From contig CAVJHQ010000012.1 in NCBI GenBank assembly GCA_963649365.1, positions 1 through 37,744 on the forward strand: DNA of 37,744 bases. Direction: 5' to 3'. How positions within the stretch are numbered: position 1 is the stretch's first letter; the number at the start of each line of letters is the position of its first letter. Shown piece after piece: positions 25,063-31,954 of the stretch. Under the pieces are notes generated by a model. It was not told the origin of the DNA. It was given only the letters and a program-made list of their open reading frames with translations, and made no database searches. Source of the DNA: Paratractidigestivibacter sp963649365. GTDB lineage: Bacteria; Actinomycetota; Coriobacteriia; Coriobacteriales; Atopobiaceae. The position numbers and the translations under genes are program-made.

Positions 25063-26538
25063 ATGCTTAGAGAGAACCACGCCGTCTGGCGCTGCGGAAA
25101 GCACGAGATCAGCCTCGCCCGCCCGCGCATCATGGGCGTGCTCAACGTGACGCCCGACTCGTTCTCGGACGGCGGCGACAACCTTGACCCCGAGGCGGCC
25201 GTCGCGCGCGGCCTGGCCATGCTCGACGAGGGCGCCGACATCATCGACGTCGGCGGCGAGTCCACGAGGCCCGGGCACCGCCCGGTGAGCAGCGAGGAAG
25301 AAGCCCGCCGCATCGTGCCGGTCGTCCGCGGCCTGGTGGCCGAGGGCGCCGTCGTCTCGGTGGACACCCGCCACGCGGACGTGGCCAAGATGTGCCTGCG
25401 CCTGGGCGCGTCGATCATCAACGACGTGACCGGGTTCACCGACCCGAAGATGGTGGAGGCCGCCTCCGAGTCCGATTGCGGCTGCATCGTCATGCATTGG
25501 AACCAGGCCGGCCTCGGGACCCGCCCGGCCGCGGCGCCCACCCGCAAAGAGGTGCGGCTGGACGACTCGCGCCCGGCGCGCTCCGCGCCCGCCCCGGCGC
25601 TCGCCGCGCGCGGCGGCGTTTCTCAGCACCGCTTCACCCTGCCCGACCAGGCGCCGATCATGCGCCAGATCATGGGCTTCCTCGGCGACCAGGCCCGCAC
25701 CCTCATGCGCGCGGGCGTCTCCCACGACCGCATCTGCATCGACCCCGGCCCCGGCTTCGACAAGTTCGCCGACGAGGACGTGGTCATCCAGCGCGCCACG
25801 CGCTCCATGGTCTCGATGGGCTACCCGCTGTGCACGGCCGTGAGCCGCAAGCGCTTCGTCGGCGCCGTGACGGGCGTGCCCGACGCCGTCGACCGCGACC
25901 CCGGCACGCAGGGAATCTGCATCGCCGCGGTGGCCAACGGCGCTCGCGTCCTGCGCGTCCACGACGTGGCCGGCTGCGCGCAGGCCGTCAACGCCTACTG
26001 GGCCGTTGCCGAGAAGGACGCGCGCCAGGGCTTCGTGAGCCTGGGCTCCAACGTCGGCGAGCGCGAGGCCAACCTCGTGAGGGCCATCCGCCTCATCGAC
26101 CAGATTCCGCTGACCTGCGTGGCCAACGTGAGCCACGCCTACGAGACCGAGCCCGCCTACGGCATCGCGACCCCGGTCGTCAACTGCGTGGCCGAGATCC
26201 GCACGGAGCTCCACCCGCTGGTGCTCATCGGGCACCTGCTCAAGGTCGAGGAGCAGCTCGGCCGCAAGCGCGACGGCCAGCGCGACCCGAAGAAGCCCGG
26301 CCACGAGGCGCGCATCATCGACTGCGACCTCGTGTGGGTCGAGGGCGAGGCGCACGCCGGGGCAAGGCTCACGCTGCCGCACCCGCGCCTGGGGGAGCGC
26401 GACTACGTGCTCGTGCCCATGGAGGACCTCATGCACAACCCGACGCGCTTCTTCCAGCACGCGGGCATCGAGGTCAAGCCGAGAGAAGAGCGCGTGGGCG
26501 CCGTGACGTCTGATTTGGGGGAGATCGAATGGGCGTAG
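25063..26538 (+). CDS. folP-folK: Fused dihydropteroate synthase / HPPK
   Basis: The 491-residue fusion joins two consecutive folate steps. The DHPS half has GVLNVTPDSFSDGG, GGESTRPGH, INDVTG, IDPGPGFDK and VSRKRFVG. The HPPK half begins near residue 325 with GFVSLGSNVGEREANL and ends with RIIDCDLVWVEG and LPHPRLGERDYVLVP. The order (DHPS first) is the reverse of the FolK-FolP fusions of some bacteria. Between MHWNQAG and the QAPIMRQI region of DHPS lies an insertion of some 45 Ala/Arg/Pro-rich residues, near the loop that binds substrate. The ATG follows GGGAGGA. The next gene overlaps its end by ten bases. Confidence 0.93.
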   Translation: MLRENHAVWRCGKHEISLARPRIMGVLNVTPDSFSDGGDNLDPEAAVARGLAMLDEGADIIDVGGESTRPGHRPVSSEEEARRIVPVVRGLVAEGAVVSVDTRHADVAKMCLRLGASIINDVTGFTDPKMVEAASESDCGCIVMHWNQAGLGTRPAAAPTRKEVRLDDSRPARSAPAPALAARGGVSQHRFTLPDQAPIMRQIMGFLGDQARTLMRAGVSHDRICIDPGPGFDKFADEDVVIQRATRSMVSMGYPLCTAVSRKRFVGAVTGVPDAVDRDPGTQGICIAAVANGARVLRVHDVAGCAQAVNAYWAVAEKDARQGFVSLGSNVGEREANLVRAIRLIDQIPLTCVANVSHAYETEPAYGIATPVVNCVAEIRTELHPLVLIGHLLKVEEQLGRKRDGQRDPKKPGHEARIIDCDLVWVEGEAHAGARLTLPHPRLGERDYVLVPMEDLMHNPTRFFQHAGIEVKPREERVGAVTSDLGEIEWA

Positions 26539-27032
26539 CCGCCGTTCTTAGGCCGAAGGTGCCGATGGGGTTCATCGACGGGACGCCGTTCGTGGCGGCG
26601 CTCGGCGTCGCCGAGGCGCTCGGGGCCCACGTGGCCTGGCCGCACGCGGTGGTCGACGGCGAGGGCGCCGAGCTCGCCCGCGTGACGACCCGCGCCGGAT
26701 ACGACGACGAGGGCATCTACGTGACGCTCGAGCTCGAGGGCGAGGCGGCCACCGACGCCGCCGCCGACGCCGCGGCCGCCCGCGTGGACGCCTGGTCCGA
26801 GGCGGTCGCCGCCGGCAGCAAGGCGGGCCCGCTCGCGGCGGTGCTCGAGGACTACTTCGACGCCTGCCTGCTCATGGGCAAGCCGGTGGCGGTCGTGCGC
26901 CGCGACGGGAGCGTCGCCTGCAAGGGAACGCTCGCGGGCATGGACATCTGGGGCCGCGTGACCGTCAAGTTGCTGGACGGCCGCGAGGTCGAGGTGGCGC
27001 CGGGCCAGGCGGCGGTCGAGGCGCTCGGCTAG
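26529..27032 (+). CDS. BirA-like protein lacking the catalytic N-terminal part
   Basis: The 167-residue protein overlaps the end of the folate gene by ten bases. FVAALGVAEALGAHVAWPHAVVDG resembles the biotin-ligase stretch with WPNDV(V)VDG, and VVRRDGSVACKGTLAGMDIWGRVTVKLLDG resembles its C-terminal domain. The biotin/ATP loop GRGRxGR and the lysine of GRKLAGIL are missing, so ligase activity is unlikely. It could be a decayed paralogue or a binding protein kept for another purpose. The ribosome site is GGGGGAG inside the upstream gene. The similarity is judged by eye. Confidence 0.55.
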   Translation: MGVAAVLRPKVPMGFIDGTPFVAALGVAEALGAHVAWPHAVVDGEGAELARVTTRAGYDDEGIYVTLELEGEAATDAAADAAAARVDAWSEAVAAGSKAGPLAAVLEDYFDACLLMGKPVAVVRRDGSVACKGTLAGMDIWGRVTVKLLDGREVEVAPGQAAVEALG

Positions 27033-27044
27033 CAAGGGTCGCCG

Positions 27045-27105
27045 CGCCGGACGGCGCTGTCGGCGTCACCCGTCAGCGTCCGGCGTCACCCGACAGCGTC
27101 CGGCG
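27045..27105. terminator. Hairpin region between convergent genes
   Basis: CGCCGGACG and GCTGTCGG on the left pair with CCGACAGC and GTCCGGCG on the right (27090-27105) with a two-base bulge. The inner part repeats CGTCACCCGWCAGCGTCCGGCG. It lies between the BirA-like gene and coaX, which converge. Confidence 0.5.
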
Positions 27106-27116
27106 GCGCCTTCCCG

Positions 27117-27890
27117 CTACTTGCCCTGCCGCAGCCAGATCTCGCGGATGCCGCGCAGCGTGAGGTCGGGGTCGATCGCGTCGAAGAGGTCGGTCGCCGC
27201 GCCCACGGTCCGCGCGAGGCCGCCGGTGGCCACGACGGTCGCGTCCGGCGCGCCGAGCTCCTTCTTCATGCGCGAGACGAGGCCCTCGGCCTGCGCGGCG
27301 GCGCCGATGACGAGACCCGACTGCATCGCCGTCTCGGTGGAGTCGCCGAGCGCGTGCCCGGGCGCGACGATGGGGATGCTCGAGAGCTTGGCCGCCCTGC
27401 TAAAGAGGGCGTTCGCGCTGAGCATGAGGCCCGGGCTGATGGCGCCGCCGCGATAGGCCCCGTCCGCGTCGACGACGTCGATGTTCGTCGCCGTGCCGAA
27501 GTCGACCACGATCACGGGCGCGCCGTACGTTATCTGCGCCGCGATGGCGTTGGCTATGCGGTCTGCGCCGACGGTCTCGGGGTGCGGCATGCGGATGGGC
27601 ATGCCGTGGTCGGCCGCGGCGTCGACCCTCAAGGGGTCCTTGCCAAGAAGCTCGCGCAGGCAGACCCACCAGGCGCGCTGCAGGGGAGGCACGACGCTTG
27701 CGATGGCGCCGCACGTGACCTCGGCCAGCTCAAAGCCGTCCTTGAGGAAGTACGCGTACAGGCGGGCGTGCAGCATGTCCGACGTGTCGGTGGCCTCGCT
27801 CGACATGCGCCAGCCCTTTACGAGCGCGCCGTCGGCGTCGAACAGGCCGAGGGTCGTCTGGGTGTTGCCAACGTCGATGGCTAGGAACAT
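27117..27890 (-). CDS. coaX: Type III pantothenate kinase
   Basis: The 257-residue CoaX phosphorylates pantothenate, the first step of coenzyme A synthesis. It has the ASKHA motifs AIDVGNTQTTLGLFD, GADRIANAIAA, VVDFGTATNIDVVD, GGAISPGLMLSANALF and a late TGGLA. The start is MFLAIDVG at 27890 after GGAAGG; upstream frame reaches past 28500 only because of GC bias. It diverges from rpmE across about 110 bases of regulatory DNA. Confidence 0.94.
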   Translation of the reverse strand: MFLAIDVGNTQTTLGLFDADGALVKGWRMSSEATDTSDMLHARLYAYFLKDGFELAEVTCGAIASVVPPLQRAWWVCLRELLGKDPLRVDAAADHGMPIRMPHPETVGADRIANAIAAQITYGAPVIVVDFGTATNIDVVDADGAYRGGAISPGLMLSANALFSRAAKLSSIPIVAPGHALGDSTETAMQSGLVIGAAAQAEGLVSRMKKELGAPDATVVATGGLARTVGAATDLFDAIDPDLTLRGIREIWLRQGK

Positions 27891-28002
27891 GGGAGGCCTT
27901 CCGTCGATGCCTTCTGTGCGGCGGCCCCGGATCAGGTCCGGGGATACCTGCCAACTGTAGCGCAAATCTTCACATAACGTCCGAACCAAGCGCGCGGGGT
28001 TC

Positions 28003-28011
28003 TGATACACT
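28003..28011 (+). promoter_or_regulatory. Extended -10 promoter of rpmE
   Basis: TGATACACT fits an extended -10 (TG-n-TACACT) 84 bases before the rpmE ATG. No -35 hexamer is evident. Transcription would start near 28018 and include both leader hairpins. Confidence 0.5.
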
Positions 28012-28025
28012 CGAAAAGCTTGACT

Positions 28026-28074
28026 GTCCTGGTCGGAACCAGGACAAAACCCCTGCCCTGGTCGGAACCAGGGC
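28026..28074 (+). promoter_or_regulatory. Tandem twin hairpins in the rpmE leader
   Basis: Hairpin 1 (28026-28045) is GTCCTGGT-CGGA-ACCAGGAC. Hairpin 2 (28055-28074) is GCCCTGGT-CGGA-ACCAGGGC. The loops are identical and the second base pair changes from T-A to C-G, a compensatory difference that supports pairing. They end 20 bases before the start codon, just ahead of the ribosome site CAGGAG. Confidence 0.75.
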
Positions 28075-28094
28075 CGACGAACAGGAGTCCTGCT

Positions 28095-28526
28095 ATGAAG
28101 CAAGGTATTCACCCGAACTACGTGGAGTGCACCGTTCGCTGCACCTGCGGCAACACTTGGACGACCCGCGCGACCAAGTCCGAGATGACCATCGACCTCT
28201 GCGACAAGTGCCACCCGTTCTACACCGGCCAGCAGAAGCTCGTCGACACCGGCGGCCGCGTCCAGCGCTTCGCCAACAAGTTCGGCGGCGCCGCTGCTGC
28301 CCAGCTCAAGAAGGCCGAGGAGGCCAAGGCCGCCCGCGCCGCCAAGGCTGCCGAGGCCGAGGCCGCTCGCAAGGCCGCTGCCGAGGCCAAGGCTGCCGCC
28401 AAGGCCGCCCGCGCCGCCGAGTACGCCAAGAAGGCCGCTGCCGAGGCCGAGAAGGCCGCCGCTGAGGCTCCCGTCGCCGAGGCTGAGGTTGCCGCCGAGG
28501 CCGAGACCGAGGCCGCTGCCGAGTAG
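28095..28526 (+). CDS. rpmE: Ribosomal protein L31 with long Ala/Glu/Lys-rich tail
   Basis: The first 70 residues are a standard zinc-type bL31: MKQGIHPNYVECTVRCTCGNTW, the second Cys pair in LCDKCHPFYTGQQK, and RVQRFANKFG. The protein then runs on for about 75 residues of Ala, Lys and Glu (KAAEAEAARKAAAEAKAAAK style), turning acidic at the end, giving 143 in total against about 70 for usual L31. The tail resembles histone-H1-like or coiled-coil helices and would extend from the subunit-bridge region of the ribosome. The start follows AGGAG. A strong terminator closes the gene. Confidence 0.93.
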   Translation: MKQGIHPNYVECTVRCTCGNTWTTRATKSEMTIDLCDKCHPFYTGQQKLVDTGGRVQRFANKFGGAAAAQLKKAEEAKAARAAKAAEAEAARKAAAEAKAAAKAARAAEYAKKAAAEAEKAAAEAPVAEAEVAAEAETEAAAE

Positions 28527-28548
28527 CGCTTGCTTCATCGCTTGTGGG

Positions 28549-28586
28549 GAAGGCCCTGGACCTGCATGGTTCGGGGCCTTCTTTTT
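28549..28586 (+). terminator. Strong intrinsic terminator of rpmE
   Basis: A 14-bp stem with two G:U pairs (28549-28562 with 28568-28581), 5-base loop TGCAT, then TTTTT (28582-28586). Confidence 0.92.
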
Positions 28587-28673
28587 GCGTTTCTTGCCGT
28601 GAAGACCTTCTGGGGAGGGCGGGCGTCGGCGCGCGATGGGGTATTCTTAGCAAGTTGAATCGAGGAGGATCTT

Positions 28674-28700
28674 ATGTATCTGCGAATGGACAAGCTCTAG
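28674..28700 (+). CDS. Leader peptide MYLRMDKL ending in UAG, upstream of prfA
   Basis: An eight-codon frame follows an excellent ribosome site (GAGGAGG at 28662-28668, five bases before ATG). It ends with TAG, a stop read only by release factor 1, and lies 64 bases before the RF1 gene, which itself lacks a visible ribosome site. The first codons form the left arm of a perfect 12-bp inverted repeat. A TATTCT box at 28642-28647 may be the promoter -10. Translation has not been shown; the strong ribosome site and the context support it. Confidence 0.6.
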   Translation: MYLRMDKL

Positions 28701-28748
28701 CTGGGCCGACCCGCGCCATGCCGAGCCATGCCCGTTTTCGCAGATACA
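28675..28748 (+). promoter_or_regulatory. Stem-loop linking the leader peptide to the prfA start region
   Basis: TGTATCTGCGAA (28675-28686) pairs perfectly with 28737-28748. The left arm covers the leader's first codons; the right arm ends 16 bases before the prfA ATG. A ribosome waiting at the leader UAG (28698-28700) would cover part of the left arm and open the stem. An inner pair GGGC/GCCC (28703-28706 with 28730-28733) may help the fold. Confidence 0.65.
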
Positions 28749-28764
28749 CAGATTGGAACCCACC

Positions 28765-29829
28765 ATGCCCGAGAAGCTAGAAAAGATCATCGCCGCCTAC
28801 CAGGAGCTCGAGCAGAAGCTCATGGACCCGTCCGTCGCCTCCGACCCCAAGGAGTACGCGCGCCTGGCCAAGGAGCACGCCGGCCAGGCCGAGCTCGTCG
28901 AGAAGGCCCGCGAGTACCTCGGGGCGCTCGACGACATCGAGGCCGCCAAGGAGATGCTCCACGAGGCGGACGCCGACGAGAAGGCCATGCTCCAGGAGGA
29001 CATCTCCGCCAACGAGGCGAAGATCCCGGCGCTCGAGGACGAGATCAAGGTCCTTCTCATCCCCGGCGACCCCAACGACGAGAAGGACACCATCGTCGAG
29101 ATCCGCGGCGGCGTGGGCGGCGACGAGGCCGCCATCTTCGCCGGCGACCTCTTTAAGATGTACGAGCGCTTCGCCTCCTCCAAGGGCTGGAAGACCGAGG
29201 TCCTCTCGTCCTCGCCGTCCGACGCCGGCGGCTTCAAGACCATCGAGTTCAAGGTCACGGGCGAGAAGGTCTACTCCGTCATGAAGTACGAGTCCGGCGT
29301 CCACCGCGTGCAGCGCGTCCCGAAGACCGAGAGCCAGGGCCGCATCCAGACCTCCACGGCCACCGTCGCCGTGCTGCCCGAGGCCGACGAGATCGACATC
29401 CAGATCGCCCAGGAGGACCTGCGCATCGACACCTACTGCGCCTCCGGCCCCGGCGGCCAGTGCGTCAACACGACCTACTCGGCCGTGCGAATCACCCACC
29501 TGCCCACGAACACCGTCGTCCAGTCCCAGGACCAGCGCTCCCAGATCCAGAACCGCGAGGTCTGCATGCAGATGCTGCGCGCCCGTCTTTACGAGATGGA
29601 GCTCGAGCGCCAGCAGGCCGAGCAGGGCGCCGAGCGCCTCTCGCAGATCGGCCACGGCAACCGCAGCGAGAAGATCCGCACCTACAACCAGCCGCAGGAC
29701 CGCGTGACCGACCACCGCATCGGCTTCAACTCCACCTACAACGGCGTGCTGCTGGGCAGCAACCTGGGCGACGTCATCGACGCCCTTGCCGCCGCGGAGC
29801 GCGCCGAGAAGCTCGCAGAGCAGGTGTAA
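28765..29829 (+). CDS. prfA: Peptide chain release factor 1
   Basis: The 354-residue RF1 ends translation at UAA and UAG. It has an N-terminal helical domain, the stop-reading PxT motif as PKT in HRVQRVPKTESQGRIQTS, and the catalytic GGQ in ASGPGGQCVNTTYSAVRITH. RF2 would have SPF instead of PxT. The ATG at 28765 lacks a Shine-Dalgarno sequence, and a TTG four codons upstream is no better. The upstream leader ORF and stem-loop may control it. Gene order rpmE-prfA is common; the usual follower prmC is not here. Confidence 0.95.
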   Translation: MPEKLEKIIAAYQELEQKLMDPSVASDPKEYARLAKEHAGQAELVEKAREYLGALDDIEAAKEMLHEADADEKAMLQEDISANEAKIPALEDEIKVLLIPGDPNDEKDTIVEIRGGVGGDEAAIFAGDLFKMYERFASSKGWKTEVLSSSPSDAGGFKTIEFKVTGEKVYSVMKYESGVHRVQRVPKTESQGRIQTSTATVAVLPEADEIDIQIAQEDLRIDTYCASGPGGQCVNTTYSAVRITHLPTNTVVQSQDQRSQIQNREVCMQMLRARLYEMELERQQAEQGAERLSQIGHGNRSEKIRTYNQPQDRVTDHRIGFNSTYNGVLLGSNLGDVIDALAAAERAEKLAEQV

Positions 29830-29870
29830 AGGGTATAAGGCAAGACGGCATCACGCGTGCTTGTATCGTT

Positions 29871-29902
29871 CGGCGCCCGGCGCAGCAGGCCGGGCGCCGT
29901 TT
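29871..29902 (+). terminator. Terminator of prfA
   Basis: A perfect 11-bp GC stem (29871-29881 with 29889-29899), 7-base loop, then TTT. Confidence 0.82.
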
Positions 29903-29922
29903 AGTCTAGAAAGAGGCGCTCT

Positions 29923-30594
29923 ATGGAAGAGGGAACGCAACGCGTTGAGGATTTCGAGCTCGGGGAGCCGGTGCTCGTGTGCCGTTGGCGCCTGGCCGGC
30001 GGGCGGCTGCCGCTCGAGAACCGGCACCTGCGCGCGCTCAGCGCCCGCTCCGTGGCCGGCCATGGGGTGACCACGCAGCTTCTGAGCTGGGCAAAACAGC
30101 ACATCGAGTGGACGCTTAAGGACGGCTCGGCGGAGAACCCCGACGGCGTGCTCATGATCGCGATGGACGAGCAGGGGCGCGCCGCGATGTCCGTGGGGCC
30201 GTATGCCGCGCTTGCGGGCAGCGACCCCGCGGCGCTTCTTGCCCGCGCCGAGGACGCGCGCCGCGAGGGCGGGGAGACGGGCATCGCGCCCGAGACGCTC
30301 TGGGCGGTGCGCGACGGGGCGCTGGTCTGCGGGCTCGCCGAGGGCGCGGTCGCCCACGGGGCGGCGTCGCTGGTCATGGACCTGGCCCGCACGCTCGGCT
30401 ACGAGGTGCGCCGAGACGAGGGGCTCCTGCGCGAGCTCGGGGGCGAGGCGACGGAAGCGGGCTGCGCGGACGAGCTGTTCCTGGTCAGCGACGAGCACGG
30501 CATCGTGCCGGCGGCGGGCGCGTCGGGCGAGGTCGCCGAGCGTTTCTTTGCAGCGTACGCGAAGCTGCTGGACTCGGAGCGCGACAAGCATTAG
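29923..30594 (+). CDS. Hypothetical protein with weak class IV aminotransferase likeness
   Basis: The 223-residue soluble protein begins at the ATG after AGAGGCG. Parts recall fold-type IV PLP enzymes (branched-chain aminotransferase or ADC lyase): LWAVRDGALVCGLAEGAVAHGAASLVMDLARTLGYEV fits their late glycine-rich region, and DELFLVSDEHGIVPAAG fits the usual end. The stretch aligning with the PLP-lysine segment reads VAGHGVTTQLL, with His where Lys is expected, and the N-terminal third is short. It is probably not an active transaminase. The assignment is by eye and could be wrong. It stands alone, between terminators. Confidence 0.45.
   Translation: MEEGTQRVEDFELGEPVLVCRWRLAGGRLPLENRHLRALSARSVAGHGVTTQLLSWAKQHIEWTLKDGSAENPDGVLMIAMDEQGRAAMSVGPYAALAGSDPAALLARAEDARREGGETGIAPETLWAVRDGALVCGLAEGAVAHGAASLVMDLARTLGYEVRRDEGLLRELGGEATEAGCADELFLVSDEHGIVPAAGASGEVAERFFAAYAKLLDSERDKH
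30232..30243 (-). repeat. Dispersed 12-bp word GGYAAGAAGCGC (seven exact copies in the window)
   Basis: Exact copies are at 6106-6117, 23020-23031, 23156-23167, 31427-31438 and 32789-32800 on the plus strand and at 30232-30243 and 33427-33438 on the minus strand. Near matches are at 6155, 18142, 27642, 34463 and 35678, and half-sites are paired in the terminators at 1542 and 4019. Copies fall in two reading frames and once between genes, so protein sequence does not explain them. Confidence 0.8.
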
Positions 30595-30640
30595 GGCAGC
30601 GGGGCCTTAGGCGCGCCTCGCCTCGCGCCGGGCGAGGCGG

Positions 30641-31819
30641 CTACGAGACCGTGAAGCTCCAGGCGGAGGCGGCCTCGGACGCGATGACGGAGAGGTCCCA
30701 GGTCTTCTGGCTGCGGACCCAGCTGTTGGAGTCGTGCACCACGGCCTTGCCCTCGTCGTCGAGCTTCTCGATGGCGATATAGTGGCCCGAGCTGGTGAAG
30801 TGCCCCGGGTTCATAACGCAGATGACGGGCCGGCCCGCCTCGAGCTCGGAGCGCAGGCGCGCCTCGCTTACGCTCAGCTGCGTGCCCGTGAGGCCGAGCT
30901 GGGCCGCGCCGTCGGTCATGATCGACCACGAGGTCCCGTCCTGGTCCGTGGAGTAGCCCGCCTTGGTGGCGAACTCGCACATGGCCGCGGGGTCCCTGTC
31001 CGTCTTGCCGGTGAGCTCGACGTAGACCATGGCCAGCGCGGTGGGGCCGCAGCCCTGGTGGCGAAGGCGCCCGTTCGAATAGGTCTCGTGAGACCATTGC
31101 GGGTCGATCTGGTACAGATACGGCATCTGGCCTTGGGTCCATTGGTCGCGCGGGGTGCTCGCGGGCTCGACCACCTGCTCGGCCCTCTGCACGACCGCCG
31201 AGGCGAGCGCCTGGGCCTGCTGCTGGGCGCCGGCATGCACGGCGGCGTCGTAGGCCGCCTTTTGCGAGGCCGCTATCTCGCCGCGGGCGACGGCGACGGC
31301 GATGGCGACGGCGACGGCGCCGGCGCAGGCCAGCGCAGGTTTCGGGTAACGGCGGCAGAGCGGGACGAGCACGCGCAGCACGGCGAGGACGCCGTGCCAG
31401 AGGGCGACGGCCACGCGCCACAGGAGGGCAAGAAGCGCCGCGAGCCCGCGGCCGACTGCGTGAGCGACGCGACCCGCCGCCTGCAGCGCGTCCGCAGAGC
31501 CCCTGCCTGAGGCGCGCTCCCCGCCTTGCCGGGCGCTCTTGCCGCCGCCCGCCGAACCCGACCGCGCCGCAGCCCTTCGCCCGCCGGTATAGGCCGGCTG
31601 GCGAGAAGCGCCGCCCGACGGCGCGCCGCCCGGGCGCGACGTCGCGCGCGCGGAAGAGAGCGGCACCGAGCTGATGGCGGGCCGCTGGGCGCCCCGGCGC
31701 CGCGGGCTCGTCGCCGCGGCCGGGTCCTGCGCGTACGCCGCGCCGTGCCCGCGACCGGAGGCGGCCGCGGCACGGCGCGCCTCTCGCTCGCTGCGCCTGC
31801 GCTCGTAGTCGCTGCTCAT
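30641..31819 (-). CDS. Membrane-anchored C39-like cysteine peptidase
   Basis: The 392-residue protein starts at MSSDYERRR after GAGGAGG. Residues 1-115 are disordered and very Arg/Ala/Ser-rich. One amphipathic and one true membrane segment follow (LAALLALLWRVAVALW, PALACAGAVAVAIAVAVA). The external C-terminal domain (from about 235) has a C39-like papain fold: Cys in GCGPTALAMVY, His in SGHYIAIEKL, and HDSNSW. Such domains cleave peptides, often at Gly-Gly, or crosslink cell-wall proteins. No ABC transporter is fused or adjacent, so it is not a typical bacteriocin exporter. Its substrate is unknown. It diverges from a HAD phosphatase gene. Confidence 0.8.
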   Translation of the reverse strand: MSSDYERRRSEREARRAAAASGRGHGAAYAQDPAAATSPRRRGAQRPAISSVPLSSARATSRPGGAPSGGASRQPAYTGGRRAAARSGSAGGGKSARQGGERASGRGSADALQAAGRVAHAVGRGLAALLALLWRVAVALWHGVLAVLRVLVPLCRRYPKPALACAGAVAVAIAVAVARGEIAASQKAAYDAAVHAGAQQQAQALASAVVQRAEQVVEPASTPRDQWTQGQMPYLYQIDPQWSHETYSNGRLRHQGCGPTALAMVYVELTGKTDRDPAAMCEFATKAGYSTDQDGTSWSIMTDGAAQLGLTGTQLSVSEARLRSELEAGRPVICVMNPGHFTSSGHYIAIEKLDDEGKAVVHDSNSWVRSQKTWDLSVIASEAASAWSFTVS

Positions 31820-31866
31820 CTTGCCGCCTCCTCTGCCTGCTTTCGAATCGCCTGTTGAACGGGCAA

Positions 31867-31875
31867 ATAATACCA
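31867..31875 (-). promoter_or_regulatory. Extended -10 promoter of the C39-like peptidase gene
   Basis: On the minus strand TGGTATTAT (TG-n-TATTAT) lies about 50 bases before the ATG at 31819. Confidence 0.5.
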
Positions 31876-31954
31876 CCGCCCCTCAACGAGCCGCACGTGG
31901 GAGGGCTGTTTGTGGCATGGTTGACTCTGTTTTGGACGATGGAGGTCCCAGATT

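Noticed and set aside
28674..28765. Programmed frameshift from the leader ORF into prfA
   Set aside because: The leader frame ends at UAG 64 bases before prfA, and no overlap allows a shift into the prfA frame.
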